DNA of 34,961 bases from Kitasatospora sp. MBT63 (GCF_000710465.2 NZ_JAIZ01000294.1:34021-68981); one strand, 5' to 3'. Shown: positions 9,897-18,636, counted from the stretch's first letter. The notes: generated by a model not told the origin, from the letters alone. Numbers and translations: made by a program.

Positions 9897-11216
9897 ATGT
9901 TCCTCGAGGAGGCGGAGATCAGCGGAGCCGAACCCCGGGCGGCGGCCCCGGCCGCACCCGCCGCCCAGCCCACCACCCCGCCCACCACCGCCGCGCTCGC
10001 CGAGCCCGTGACCCCGGTCCGGGCCGGCTGGACCGCCACCCTCAGCCTCGCCTCGCTCGCCGTCTTCCTGGGCTTCTTCACCCCCATCCAGATCCTCCTG
10101 CCGCTCCAGCTCGAACAGCTCGACCCGGGCCGCAAGGCCGAGCTGCTGGCCTGGGTCACCGGCACCGGCGCCCTGGTCGCGATGGTCGTCAACCCGCTGG
10201 CCGGCGCGCTCAGCGACCGCACCCACTCCCGGTACGGCCGCCGCCGCCCCTGGATCCTCGGCGGCGCCCTGCTCGGCGCCGCCGGACTGCTGGTCACCGC
10301 CGGCGGGCACGGCCTGCCCGGGATCACGGCCGGCTGGTGCCTCGCCCAGACCGGCCTCAACGCCATGCTGGCCGGGGTCACCGCCCCCGTCGCCGACCAG
10401 GTGCCGCTCTCCCAGCGCGCCCAGGTCTCCGGCTGGACCGGCATCAGCCAGTCGCTGGGGCTGGTGGTCGGCGCGCTGCTGGTCACCCTGGTGGGCGGCG
10501 GCGTGCCGGCCGGCTACGCCCTCACGGCGGCGCTCACCGTGGCACTCGCGCTGCCGTTCGTGCTCGGCCACCGCGAGCCGGTGCTGCCGCGCGGCGCCCG
10601 CGCGCCGTCCGGCCGCCGCGTGCTGCTCACCGGCTACTGGGTCAGCCCGCGCCGCCACCCGGACTTCGGCTGGTCGTGGCTGACCCGGTTCCTGATCAAC
10701 CTGGGCAACGCGCTCGGCACCCTCTACCTGCTCTACTACCTCACCGACGCCGTCCACCTGGCCTCGCCCGACCAGGGCGTCCTGGTACTCACCGCCGTCT
10801 ACACCGCGGCCGCGCTGCTCACCGCGATCCCCTCCGGCCTGATCTCCGACCGCACCGGCCGGAGGAAGCGGCCGGTGGTGGTCTCCTGCCTGACCATGGC
10901 GGCCGCCGCCGTGATCCTGGCGCTCTGGCACAGCTGGCCGGCCACCATGGCCGCGGCCGCCGTGCTCGGCGCGGGCTTCGGGATCTACCTGGCGGTCGAC
11001 CAGGCGCTGGTCACCCAGGTGCTCCCGGCCGCGGCCGACCGCGCCAAGGACCTCGGCGTGATCAACATCGCCAACTCCGCGCCGCAGGTGCTCGCCCCGG
11101 CGCTGGCCGCACCCCTCGTCGCCCACCTCGGCGGCTACACCGGCCTCTACCTCGCCACGGCCGCCGTCACCCTGCTGGCCGGCGCCCTGGTGCACCGGAT
11201 CCGCGGCGTCGCCTGA
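9897..11216 (+). CDS. MFS transporter, SLC45/GPH-like sugar-type permease
   Basis: 439 residues. The ATG at 9897 follows a promoter at 9845-9873; the ATG at 9801 lies upstream of that promoter and is rejected. An acidic, Ala/Pro-rich N-terminal tail of about 40 residues precedes a 12-segment membrane domain. Motif A between segments 2 and 3 is GALSDRTHSRYGRRRPW, typical of the sucrose/melibiose-like branch (SLC45/GPH), and its repeat in the second half is GLISDRTGRRKRPV. The substrate cannot be read from the sequence; a sugar or glycoside taken up with protons is likely from the family. It is monocistronic and convergent with the phosphatase downstream. Confidence 0.85.
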   Translation: MFLEEAEISGAEPRAAAPAAPAAQPTTPPTTAALAEPVTPVRAGWTATLSLASLAVFLGFFTPIQILLPLQLEQLDPGRKAELLAWVTGTGALVAMVVNPLAGALSDRTHSRYGRRRPWILGGALLGAAGLLVTAGGHGLPGITAGWCLAQTGLNAMLAGVTAPVADQVPLSQRAQVSGWTGISQSLGLVVGALLVTLVGGGVPAGYALTAALTVALALPFVLGHREPVLPRGARAPSGRRVLLTGYWVSPRRHPDFGWSWLTRFLINLGNALGTLYLLYYLTDAVHLASPDQGVLVLTAVYTAAALLTAIPSGLISDRTGRRKRPVVVSCLTMAAAAVILALWHSWPATMAAAAVLGAGFGIYLAVDQALVTQVLPAAADRAKDLGVINIANSAPQVLAPALAAPLVAHLGGYTGLYLATAAVTLLAGALVHRIRGVA

Positions 11217-11240
11217 CCGGGCCCGGCCGGGGCGCGGCCG

Positions 11241-12497
11241 TCACAGCCGGACCACCACCAGGGCGGTGTCGTCGTCGGCGCCGTCGTCCCCGCCCGGGAA
11301 GAGGTCGTCCAGCAGCGCGTCCGCGAGCAGGTCGGGGGTGGCTGCCCGGTGCCGTGCGGCGCTGTCGACGAGCCGCCGGATCCCGGTGTCGATGTCCTCG
11401 CCCCGCCGTTCGACCAGACCGTCGGTGTAGAGCACCAGCGTGGCAGCGGGACCGAACCGGACCGTCGCCTCCGAGCGGTCCGCGGACGGCGGCCACGCCC
11501 CGAGCGGCGGGTCGGTCGCGGCGTCCAGCAGGTCGACCCCGCCGTCGGCGTGGACCAGCACCGGGGGCAGGTGCCCGGCACAGCTGTAGACGACCGTGCC
11601 CGCCGCACGGTCGATGACGGTCTGCACGGCCGTGGTGGCCAGCGCGCCCTCCAGCCCCGAGGAGAACCGGGTCAGCGTGCGAAGCGCCTCGGCGGGCCGC
11701 CCGGTGGCGCGGATCGCCGCGTTGAGCGCGCTGTGCAGCTGCCCCATCACCCCGGCGGCCTCCAGACCGTGGCCCACCACGTCGCCGACCGCCACCGCGA
11801 TCCGGCGCTCGTCCAGGTCGAGCAGGTCGTACCAGTCGCCGCACACGTTCAGCGATCCGGTCGCCGGCCGGTAGCGGACCGCCGCGAACGACCGGTGCGC
11901 GGGCGCCAGCACGGGCAGCATCGCCCGCTGCAGGCTGACCGCGACCGCCCGCTCGCGGGCGTGCGCCAGCCGCAGCTCCGCGTTGAGCTCCTGGAGTTCC
12001 TGGGCGCGGGCGAACAGGTCCGCCGCCATCTGCTCCTCGTGGGTCAGCTCGCCGCCGGGCGCCTCGCCGGTGCGGTGCGCCTTGAGCTGCTTGACCAGCG
12101 CGGTGACCTCCTCCACCCGGTGGACCACCAGCGCCACCCGGCCGTCGGGCCCGAGGACGGGCGTGTTGACCGGGCTCCAGTACCGCTCCTCGAACTCGCC
12201 GGGGCGGTCGGGCAGCTCGACGTCGTACTTCTGCAGCGCCATGCTGTCGGGCGCGCCGGTGCGGACCACCCGCTCCAACGAGGCCCGCAGGGTCCGCACG
12301 CCGCTCGCCTCCGGGTCCGCCGGATTGTCCGGGAACACGTCGAAGACGTACCGGCCGGCCAGGTCCGCCAGGGTCCGCCCGGATGTCCGCAGGTACGCCT
12401 CGTTGGCGTCCACCATGACCAGGTCGGGGGTCAGGATCAGGGTCGGGCTGGGCAGGGCCCGGAACACCGCCCCGTAATCCACGCCCGGCCCGGTCAC
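11241..12497 (-). CDS. PAS domain-containing PP2C/SpoIIE-type serine phosphatase
   Basis: 418 residues from GTG at 12497 with GAGGA about five bases upstream. Residues 8-115 form a PAS fold (FRALPSPTLILTPDLVMVDANEAYL opens it). A coiled-coil linker follows (QELQELNAELRLAHARERA). From about residue 200 there is a SpoIIE/RsbU phosphatase domain with the metal-binding Asp motifs GDWYDL and GDVVGHG, then LVLYTDGL and a terminal DDDTALVVVRL. Such proteins dephosphorylate anti-anti-sigma factors and release stress sigma factors; streptomycetes have dozens. There is no kinase (HATPase) domain and no membrane segment, so it is a cytosolic sensor with an unknown PAS ligand. The partner is not encoded nearby. 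Confidence 0.92.
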   Translation of the reverse strand: MTGPGVDYGAVFRALPSPTLILTPDLVMVDANEAYLRTSGRTLADLAGRYVFDVFPDNPADPEASGVRTLRASLERVVRTGAPDSMALQKYDVELPDRPGEFEERYWSPVNTPVLGPDGRVALVVHRVEEVTALVKQLKAHRTGEAPGGELTHEEQMAADLFARAQELQELNAELRLAHARERAVAVSLQRAMLPVLAPAHRSFAAVRYRPATGSLNVCGDWYDLLDLDERRIAVAVGDVVGHGLEAAGVMGQLHSALNAAIRATGRPAEALRTLTRFSSGLEGALATTAVQTVIDRAAGTVVYSCAGHLPPVLVHADGGVDLLDAATDPPLGAWPPSADRSEATVRFGPAATLVLYTDGLVERRGEDIDTGIRRLVDSAARHRAATPDLLADALLDDLFPGGDDGADDDTALVVVRL

Positions 12498-12578
12498 CCG
12501 GTTCCTCGCTCACGTCGCATCGTGGCCGCCAATCTACGCCCGCCCCAGGCCGGTCGCAGGCGCCCGCGTCCGGGAGTG

Positions 12579-13310
12579 CTAGCGCGTCAGCGACAGCTGG
12601 AGGCCGCCCTCCAGCGGGGAGCGCAGCGTGAGGGCGGCGGCCACCTCGGCGGGCAGCTCGTCGAGGCCGAGCAGGCCGGCGCTGAGCCGGGCGGCCGCCC
12701 GGTGCCAGTCGCCGGCCCGGCGCAGCAGCGCGTGGCCGCTGCCCTCGACCCGGTAACCGGCCACCTGGGCGCCCGCGGCGCGGGCCCGGCCGGCGAACAG
12801 CAGGGTGTCGGCGGGGGCGGTGACCCGGTCGCGGTCGCCGTGCAGCATCAGCAGCCGGCGCCCGGCCAGGTGCTCGCATGGCTCCTTCTCGGGGCACCAC
12901 GGGGCGAGCGCGACCACGCCGGTCACGCACGGGTGCCCGGCGGCCCGCAGCGCCGCGCGTCCGCCCATCGAGTGGCCGATCAGCACGGTCGGGACCGGAC
13001 CGAGCTCCTCGGTGAGGTCGGACAGCGCCGCGAGGGTGTCCCTGGCCGGGTCGGCGCGCTCGCCGTTCCAGCCGCGGCAGCGGTAGCGGACCGTCCCGAC
13101 GGCGACCCCGCCGCCGGCCGTGGCCCGCTCCACCGCGCAGCTGAAACCGCGCATCCGCAGGCCCGGCAGGTTGACCGGGCCGGGGGCGCGCAGACCGTCC
13201 ACCTGGCCGCCGTGCAGCACCAGCACCGCGGCGCTCGGCGACTCGGGCCGTACCCGCCACACCAGGGCGCGGTGCGCACCGGCCCGCGGCGGTGCCGTCC
13301 GTCTGTCCAC
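12579..13310 (-). CDS. Alpha/beta hydrolase, dienelactone hydrolase-like
   Basis: 243 residues from GTG at 13310, which has GGAG seven bases upstream; the in-frame start at 13460 would run through the divergent promoter region. The nucleophile elbow is GHSMGG (S114). The acid is probably in LHGDRDRVTAPAD and the His in GSGHALL, so the triad is complete. The oxyanion-side motif is LVLHGGQVDG near the N-terminus. No signal peptide is seen, so it is a cytoplasmic esterase or hydrolase of unknown substrate. It sits upstream of the phosphatase on the same strand (81-bp gap) and divergent from the phosphorylase gene. Confidence 0.85.
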   Translation of the reverse strand: MDRRTAPPRAGAHRALVWRVRPESPSAAVLVLHGGQVDGLRAPGPVNLPGLRMRGFSCAVERATAGGGVAVGTVRYRCRGWNGERADPARDTLAALSDLTEELGPVPTVLIGHSMGGRAALRAAGHPCVTGVVALAPWCPEKEPCEHLAGRRLLMLHGDRDRVTAPADTLLFAGRARAAGAQVAGYRVEGSGHALLRRAGDWHRAAARLSAGLLGLDELPAEVAAALTLRSPLEGGLQLSLTR

Positions 13311-13474
13311 GCAGTCACTCCCGTCGCTCCGGGGTGTCACTCTACGCGCCGCCGTCCGCGAACCGTAAGCATCGTCCGGGGATCCCGGGCCGCGGCGGCT
13401 CCTAGGGTGGACGACGGGTCCGCCGGGCCCCGCGCCGTTCACCCGCACGTCAACCCGCAAGGAGACAAGAGCCC

Positions 13475-14356
13475 ATGGCCGACTCGGTATCAGGTCCGCT
13501 GTCAGCAGGTCCCGCAGGTCCCGCAGGTCCCGCCCGGGCCGAACTCGGCGTGATCGGCGGCTCCGGCCTGTACGCGCTGCTGGAGGACGTCACCGAGGTC
13601 ACCGTCGACACCCCGTACGGGCCGCCCAGCGACTCGGTCTTCCTCGGCGAGGTGGCCGGCCGTCCGGTCGCCTTCCTGCCGCGCCACGGCCGCGGCCACA
13701 GCCTGCCGCCGCACCGGATCAACTACCGCGCCAACCTGTGGGCGCTGCGCTCGCTCGGGGTGCGGCAGGTGCTCGGGCCGTGCGCGGTGGGCGGGCTGCG
13801 CCCGGAGTACGGACCGGGGACGCTGGTGGTGCCGGACCAGTTCGTGGACCGGACGGCCGGGCGGGTGCAGACCTTCTACGACGGGGTGCCGCTGCCGGAC
13901 GGCTCGCTGCCGTCGGTGGTGCACGTCTCGGTGGCCGACCCGTACTGCCCCGACGGGCGGGCGGCGGTGCTGGCCGCCGCCCGCGGGCACGCCTGGGAGC
14001 CGGTGGACGGCGGCACCCTGGTGGTGGTGGAGGGCCCGCGGTTCTCCACCCGGGCGGAGTCACGCTGGTTCGCCGCGAACGGCTGGTCGGTGGTCGGGAT
14101 GACCGGCCACCCCGAAGCCGTGCTCGCCCGCGAACTGGGGCTCTGCTACAGCTCGTTGGCGCTGGTCACCGACCTGGACGCGGGGGTGGAGAGCGGCGAG
14201 GGCGTCACCCACACCGAGGTGCTGGCGGTCTTCGCGCGCAACGTCGACCGGCTGCGGACCGTGCTGTTCTCGGCGCTGGCGGGCCTGCCCGCGCACCGGG
14301 ACTGCGTCTGCTCGCACGCCCTGGACGGGCTGGAGACCGGCCTGCCAGCGCACTGA
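13475..14356 (+). CDS. mtnP: S-methyl-5'-thioadenosine phosphorylase-like nucleoside phosphorylase
   Basis: 293 residues; ATG with AAGGAGA about eight bases upstream. The trimeric PNP/MTAP fold is shown by GVIGGSGLY at the start of the core, the phosphate-binding PRHGRGHSLPPHRINYR, VVVEGPRFSTRAESR (ribose/base site), GMTGHPEAVLARELG and VTDLDAG. The Asp in the last motif favours 6-aminopurine substrates, hence MTA rather than inosine or guanosine. It cleaves methylthioadenosine with phosphate to adenine and methylthioribose-1-phosphate, as part of methionine salvage. The first 20 residues are a non-conserved Gly-Pro-Ala stretch encoded by a 9-bp tandem repeat. The rest of the salvage pathway is not nearby. 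Another purine nucleoside phosphorylase is the alternative. Confidence 0.88.
   Translation: MADSVSGPLSAGPAGPAGPARAELGVIGGSGLYALLEDVTEVTVDTPYGPPSDSVFLGEVAGRPVAFLPRHGRGHSLPPHRINYRANLWALRSLGVRQVLGPCAVGGLRPEYGPGTLVVPDQFVDRTAGRVQTFYDGVPLPDGSLPSVVHVSVADPYCPDGRAAVLAAARGHAWEPVDGGTLVVVEGPRFSTRAESRWFAANGWSVVGMTGHPEAVLARELGLCYSSLALVTDLDAGVESGEGVTHTEVLAVFARNVDRLRTVLFSALAGLPAHRDCVCSHALDGLETGLPAH
13505..13531 (+). repeat. Three tandem copies of a 9-bp unit inside the phosphorylase gene
   Basis: GCAGGTCCC is repeated exactly three times (13505-13513, 13514-13522, 13523-13531), encoding the repeated AGP units of the N-terminal tail. Because the unit is a multiple of three, slippage would change tail length without breaking the frame. 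Confidence 0.9.
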
Positions 14357-14369
14357 CCGCCCGCCGGCC

Positions 14370-14383
14370 GGCCCGGACGGGCC
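14370..14383. terminator. Candidate hairpin between convergent genes
   Basis: GGCCCG-GA-CGGGCC lies between the phosphorylase and metallopeptidase genes, inside a longer GC-rich stretch that can form extended stems. No T-run. Confidence 0.35.
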
Positions 14384-14416
14384 CGCGCCCGGCCGGGTCG
14401 GGGCGGCGGCGGTCCG

Positions 14417-15283
14417 TCAGGGCCGCCCCGCGGGCCGCCCGGTGGGGATGACCGGCAGCACCACACCGCCGTTGACCAGGCCGCTGCGGGCCACACCCGC
14501 GCCCGAGGAGGCGATGCCGAGCAGGTCCGGCAGGTCGTACGGGTCGGCGGCGTCGAGGTCGACCTGGTAGCCGATGTCCTCCAGGCTCGCCACGGTGAGC
14601 CGGCTGAGCGGGTTGCCGGGGCCGGCGATGGACGGCGACATCAGCTCGTTGCTGAACACCGACTCCCGCCAGTGACTGTCCCGGGAGCCCGGGCCGCCGA
14701 CGTTCGCCACCGGTACCGCGACCGCCTCGCCGCCCTTGCCGAGCAGCTTGCCGAACTCGGCCTCGGCGCTGCGCCCGGTGAAGGTCGGGTTGGTGGTCCC
14801 GGCCCCGGCCAGCAGGCCGAAGGCGTTCCACGTGGTGCCGATCCCCAGGACGTGTCCCATCTCGTGGGTGATGACGTCGACCAGGGTGCCGTCGGCCTCC
14901 ATCTGCTCCAGGTCGGCCGAGTCGAAGCGCATCGTCCCCTTCGCCGGGAGGCCCGCGCCGGAGACGGCGGACGCGTCGCGGAAGTCGGTGGGGCCCGCCA
15001 TGCCGAGGATGTTCCCGGTGCCGTCGATCTCGACGCCCTCGGCCTCCACCAGCAGGTCGTCGATGACGTCGGAGCCGACCACCGCGGTGTCCAGGTCGCC
15101 GACGATGACCTGGGCCCAGCGGTCGGCGGCCTTGGCGAAGGCCTTCTCCTGAGTCTCCGTCAGCCCGCCGAGGAACCTCACCTCGATCGTGAACGGCGAG
15201 GTCGTCGCGGCGATCTGCTGTGCTCGGGCGAGGTCGGCGACCGCTCGGTAGGTTCTGAACGTGCCTGTGCTGTACTTGCCCAT
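14417..15283 (-). CDS. Leishmanolysin-like (M8) zinc metallopeptidase without signal peptide
   Basis: 288 residues from ATG at 15283, with GGAG five bases upstream; a GTG two codons earlier has no room for a ribosome site. The metzincin zinc motif is HEMGHVLGIGTTW (H140, E141, H144). The third ligand is H204 in HWRESVF, and the Met-turn is M215 in NELMSP, 60 residues after the second His, a spacing seen in M8 peptidases rather than in the compact HExxHxxGxxH families. No signal peptide, lipobox or membrane segment is seen at the N-terminus (MGKYSTGTFRTYRAVADL), so either it is cytoplasmic or it leaves by a non-Sec route. A repressor-like pro-segment is not obvious. Streptomycete relatives exist but their substrate is unknown to me. 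Confidence 0.82.
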   Translation of the reverse strand: MGKYSTGTFRTYRAVADLARAQQIAATTSPFTIEVRFLGGLTETQEKAFAKAADRWAQVIVGDLDTAVVGSDVIDDLLVEAEGVEIDGTGNILGMAGPTDFRDASAVSGAGLPAKGTMRFDSADLEQMEADGTLVDVITHEMGHVLGIGTTWNAFGLLAGAGTTNPTFTGRSAEAEFGKLLGKGGEAVAVPVANVGGPGSRDSHWRESVFSNELMSPSIAGPGNPLSRLTVASLEDIGYQVDLDAADPYDLPDLLGIASSGAGVARSGLVNGGVVLPVIPTGRPAGRP

Positions 15284-15536
15284 GACCACTCCAGACAGGG
15301 TGTGGATCCGTGCCGAATCCCTCCCTCAATCCACCGTAGGCGCACCGCCGGTACAATGCGCGCCCGCTGCCGGACCCGCCGCCGGGCCCCGGGCCGGCCG
15401 GTCACGGAGCGCTCCGCGGATCCGCTACCGGCCGTGCCCGCAGGGCGGTTGACCGTCACCCGGGGTACCGGAAGGGCGCTCCGCCGCTACCCGCCGTACC
15501 CGACGGGCCGTCGGCCGCTACGCGCGGTGGCGGCCG

Positions 15537-16868
15537 TCACTTCGCCGGGGCGGCGGGCTTCGGCAGCAGCCGGGACGCGGTCACGTGGCAGACCACGACC
15601 GAGACGATCACCAGCGGCATCACGGTGACGCCGTCGGAACCCAGCAGCAGCGTGGCCAGCAGGGTCGAGGTCATCGGCAGCCGCAGCAGCGCCACCGACA
15701 TCGCCCCCATCCCCATCGCCGCCGCGGACACGTACGGCAGCCCCGGCAGGTGCGACATCGCGAGCCCGCCCGCCGCGCCCAGGAACATCGCCGGGAAGAT
15801 CGGACCGCCGCGGAACGCCGACAGCGACACGCAGTACGCGATGCTCTTGCAGGCCACCAGCAGCACCAGGGTCGCCGCCGTGTAGTCGCCCTGGTGCAGC
15901 AGCAGTTGGGGCAGCGCGTCCTGCCCGGAGAACAGCACGTCCGAGTCGGCCTTCCCGGTGCCCTCGGCGTACGCGATGGCGACCCCAGCCACGACCAGGC
16001 CCATCACCGGGGTCCACCACAGCCGCCGCCGGCCCACCCGCGGCTCGAACCACCGCGCCGTGCGCTGCACCCCGATGCCGAGGAACGCCGCCGCGACGCC
16101 GATCACCAGCGCCCAGCCGAACTGCGCGATGTCGGCGCGGCCGACCGGCGGCAGGCTCGGGATGACGAGGGTGACGTTGCCCAGTCCGGTCCACGAACCG
16201 AGCCCGGTGAAGATCAGCGAGCCGACACCGGAGGCCAGCAGCCCCGGGAGCAGCACCACCCCCATCGTGGGGCCGCCCAGCCCCGACGCCTCCATCAGCA
16301 GGAACGCGCCGAGCAGCGGCGAGCCCAGCAGGGCGCTGATCGCCGCGAAACTGCCGGAGGCCGCCACCACCGCCTGCGCCCGGCCGTCGGCGTCCGGCCG
16401 CAGCAGCCGGAAGGCGTACAGCGCGATCCCGCCGCCGAGCGCGATCAGCGGCGCCTCGGGGCCGACCACCGCACCGAGCCCCAGCGAGGCCAGCGCCGCG
16501 AAGAGCACCCCCGGCAGCTCGGCCGCCGACGGCGCGCCCTTGGTGTTGAGCCCCTCGGCCGGCTCGTGGCCGCCGTTGCCCGGCAGGTAGCGGATGGTCA
16601 GCGCGACCAGCACACCGGACACCGCCAGCAGCGGCAGCGGCCACCACGGCGGCGCCCCGTCGAAGCCGAGCGAGGTCGGCAGGTCGTCGAAGACGGCGTG
16701 CTGGATCTTCGCCACCAGTTGCAGGAAGCCCCACGCGCCCGCCGACAGCACCACACCCAGCACCGCCGCGACCACCAGCAGAGCGAGGTACCCCCGGCTG
16801 CGCAGCACCGCCGACGGGTCGGCGGCCAGTGCGCCCTCAGCGCCGCCCGGCGGCTGGTCCGATGCCAT
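15537..16868 (-). CDS. ClC-type chloride channel/antiporter
   Basis: 443 residues; ATG at 16868 with AGGAGG eight bases upstream. The fold has the usual 10 or more hydrophobic helices. The selectivity motifs can be followed: GNGGHEP (residues 97-103, place of GSGIP), GPEAPL (136-141, place of GREGP, with E138 as the gating glutamate) and GGPIFPAMFLG (place of GxFxP). The gating glutamate is present, so coupled Cl-/H+ exchange or gated conductance is possible. It lies in the cytoplasmic membrane. No CBS domains follow. It is divergent from the gluconokinase gene, with 269 bp between; that interval shows no further gene. The 253 bp on its downstream side (15284-15536) also show no gene. Confidence 0.92.
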   Translation of the reverse strand: MASDQPPGGAEGALAADPSAVLRSRGYLALLVVAAVLGVVLSAGAWGFLQLVAKIQHAVFDDLPTSLGFDGAPPWWPLPLLAVSGVLVALTIRYLPGNGGHEPAEGLNTKGAPSAAELPGVLFAALASLGLGAVVGPEAPLIALGGGIALYAFRLLRPDADGRAQAVVAASGSFAAISALLGSPLLGAFLLMEASGLGGPTMGVVLLPGLLASGVGSLIFTGLGSWTGLGNVTLVIPSLPPVGRADIAQFGWALVIGVAAAFLGIGVQRTARWFEPRVGRRRLWWTPVMGLVVAGVAIAYAEGTGKADSDVLFSGQDALPQLLLHQGDYTAATLVLLVACKSIAYCVSLSAFRGGPIFPAMFLGAAGGLAMSHLPGLPYVSAAAMGMGAMSVALLRLPMTSTLLATLLLGSDGVTVMPLVIVSVVVCHVTASRLLPKPAAPAK

Positions 16869-17137
16869 CCAGCAGGCCTCCTCGTCACCGTCCCGCGGGG
16901 CATGGCGCCCAGGGTCCGGGTCGATGATGCCAGCAGTACGGGCGGTTCATCCGCATTCGTCCCCGCGGCCCTGACGGCGGGTCGGCGCCCCGGCACCCGC
17001 GCGCTGCTCCGCACGGGTGATCCGGGCCGCCCGGCCGGGTGGCCCGACGGGCACCACGGCGCGGCGCGGCACACCGGGGTGCTTGGCTCCTGCCACGGGC
17101 CGCACCGGCCCGGCGGGCCGAGGGACGGGGAGCGACG

Positions 17138-17695
17138 GTGGCGACAGAGGCGGATCCGGGACCCGGACCCACCGTCCTCGTGGTGCTCGGCGTGGCCGGC
17201 TGCGGCAAGAGCACAGTCGGCGCGCTGCTCGCCGAGCGGCTCGGCTGGGCCTTCGAGGACGCCGACGACCTGCACGCCCCGCAGGCCCGCGCCAAGATGG
17301 CCGCCGGCCACCCGCTCACCGACGAGGACCGCAGGCCCTGGCTGCTCGCCGTCGCGCACTGGGCAGACGAGCGGATCGCGGCCGGCGAGTCGGCCGTGGT
17401 GGCCTGCTCCGCGCTCCGGCGCTCCTACCGCGACCTGCTGCGCGAGGGCCGCCCGCAGGTCCGCATGGTGTACCTGAAGGCCGACCGCGCGCTGGTCGCC
17501 GAGCGGCTGACCGAGCGCCACGGCCACTTCTTCCCGGCCCGGCTGATGGACAGCCAGTTCGCCGAACTCGAGGAGCCCGGCCCGGGGGAGGACGTCGTGG
17601 TGGTTCCGGTCGGCGCCGGCCCCGACGACAGCGCCGCACGGACGGCCGACACCGCGCTGGCGCTGCTGGCCGCCGAGCGCCCGGACACGCCGTGA
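17138..17695 (+). CDS. gntK: Gluconokinase, GntK-type
   Basis: 185 residues from GTG at 17138 with GGGGAG five bases upstream; an ATG-class start at 17039 would add a low-complexity Arg/Ala tail. The P-loop is GVAGCGKST (residues 18-26). Typical GntK segments follow: FEDADDLHAPQARAKMAAGHPLTDEDRRPWL, VACSALRRSYRDLLR and HFFPARLMDSQFAELEEP. It phosphorylates gluconate to 6-phosphogluconate, feeding the pentose phosphate pathway. The GTGA overlap with a 2-hydroxyacid dehydrogenase indicates an operon that may convert ketogluconate to gluconate and then phosphorylate it. No permease or GntR regulator is adjacent. Confidence 0.92.
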   Translation: MATEADPGPGPTVLVVLGVAGCGKSTVGALLAERLGWAFEDADDLHAPQARAKMAAGHPLTDEDRRPWLLAVAHWADERIAAGESAVVACSALRRSYRDLLREGRPQVRMVYLKADRALVAERLTERHGHFFPARLMDSQFAELEEPGPGEDVVVVPVGAGPDDSAARTADTALALLAAERPDTP

Positions 17696-18636
17696 CGGGC
17701 CCCGCCCGGATCCTGCTCCCGTACCCGCTCGCCGACCTGGGCGCCCCCCTGCCCGGTCCGCCCGAGGCGCTGGTCTGGGACGGCGCCGCCGAGCCGCCCG
17801 ACGCGGCCGCGCTGGCCGGCATCGAGTTCTTCGTCATCCCGTACACCCGCACCCACCGCGCGCTGCCGCTTCTCGGCCTGATGCCGCGGCTGCGGGTGGT
17901 GCAGAGCCTGAGCGCCGGAGTCGAGGAACTGCTCCCGCACGTCCCGCGCGGCGTCCTGCTGTGCAACGCGCGCGGGGTGCACGACGCCAGCACCGCCGAG
18001 CTGGCGCTCACCCTCACGCTGGCCGCGCTGCGCGGCGTTCCCGGCTTCGTCCGGGCCCAGCAGGAAGGCCGCTGGGAAGGCGGCTGCCACCCCGCGCTCG
18101 CCGACCGCACCGTGCTGCTGGTCGGGTACGGCGCCATCGGCCAGGCGGTGGAGGCCCGGCTCGCCCCGTTCGAGTGCACCGTGCTGCGGGTGGCCCGCAC
18201 CGCCCGGCCGGGCGCCCGCGGCGAGGTGCACGGCCTGGCCGACCTCGACACCCTGCTGCCCCGGGCCGACGTGGTGATCCTCACCGTGCCGCTGACCGCC
18301 GCCACCCGGGGCCTGGCCGGCCGGGACTTCCTGGCCCGGCTGCGCGACGGCGCGCTGCTGGTGAACGTCGCCCGCGGCGCGGTGGTGGACACCTCCGCGC
18401 TGCTCGCCGAACTCGCCACCGGCCGGCTCACCGCGGCCCTGGACACCACCGACCCGGAGCCGCTGCCGCCAGGCCATCCGCTCTGGCACGCCCCCGGGGT
18501 GCTGATCAGCCCGCACGTCGGCGGCAACAGCACCGCGTTCCGCCCGCGGGCGCTGCGGCTGATCCGTACCCAGCTCCAGCGCCACCTGCGCGGCGAGCCG
18601 CCGCTGAACCGGGTCGGCCCGGCCGCCGAGGCCTGA
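17692..18636 (+). CDS. NAD(P)-dependent D-2-hydroxyacid dehydrogenase (GhrB/ketogluconate reductase-like)
   Basis: 314 residues from GTG at 17692, which shares GTGA with the gluconokinase stop. The nucleotide-binding Rossmann motif is GYGAIG (145-150). The catalytic triad of the family is visible: R228 in NVARGAVVD, E256 in DTTDPEPLP and H275 in SPHVGGNS. Members include glyoxylate/hydroxypyruvate reductases and 2-ketogluconate reductases, and also phosphoglycerate dehydrogenases. The partner gene makes reduction of 2-ketogluconate to gluconate the most economical guess. The residues after the Rossmann strand (VARTARPG) are basic, which suggests NADPH preference, but this is weak evidence. 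Confidence 0.88.
   Translation: MTGPARILLPYPLADLGAPLPGPPEALVWDGAAEPPDAAALAGIEFFVIPYTRTHRALPLLGLMPRLRVVQSLSAGVEELLPHVPRGVLLCNARGVHDASTAELALTLTLAALRGVPGFVRAQQEGRWEGGCHPALADRTVLLVGYGAIGQAVEARLAPFECTVLRVARTARPGARGEVHGLADLDTLLPRADVVILTVPLTAATRGLAGRDFLARLRDGALLVNVARGAVVDTSALLAELATGRLTAALDTTDPEPLPPGHPLWHAPGVLISPHVGGNSTAFRPRALRLIRTQLQRHLRGEPPLNRVGPAAEA

Noticed and set aside
7994..10486. Single 830-codon minus-strand ORF across two genes and part of the MFS gene
   Set aside because: Only the last 257 codons have protein-like composition; the rest is in the wrong frame for the genes at 8764-9654 and 9897-11216.
11217..11226. CCGGGCCCGG palindrome as terminator between the MFS and phosphatase genes
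   Set aside because: Too short and loop-less; common in GC-rich DNA.
9533..11617. 694-codon plus-strand ORF over the MFS gene
   Set aside because: Arg/Pro/Gly-rich shadow frame; the membrane protein with motif A is in a different frame.
13403..13408. TAGGGT as -10 of the phosphorylase gene
   Set aside because: No -35 element at suitable spacing.
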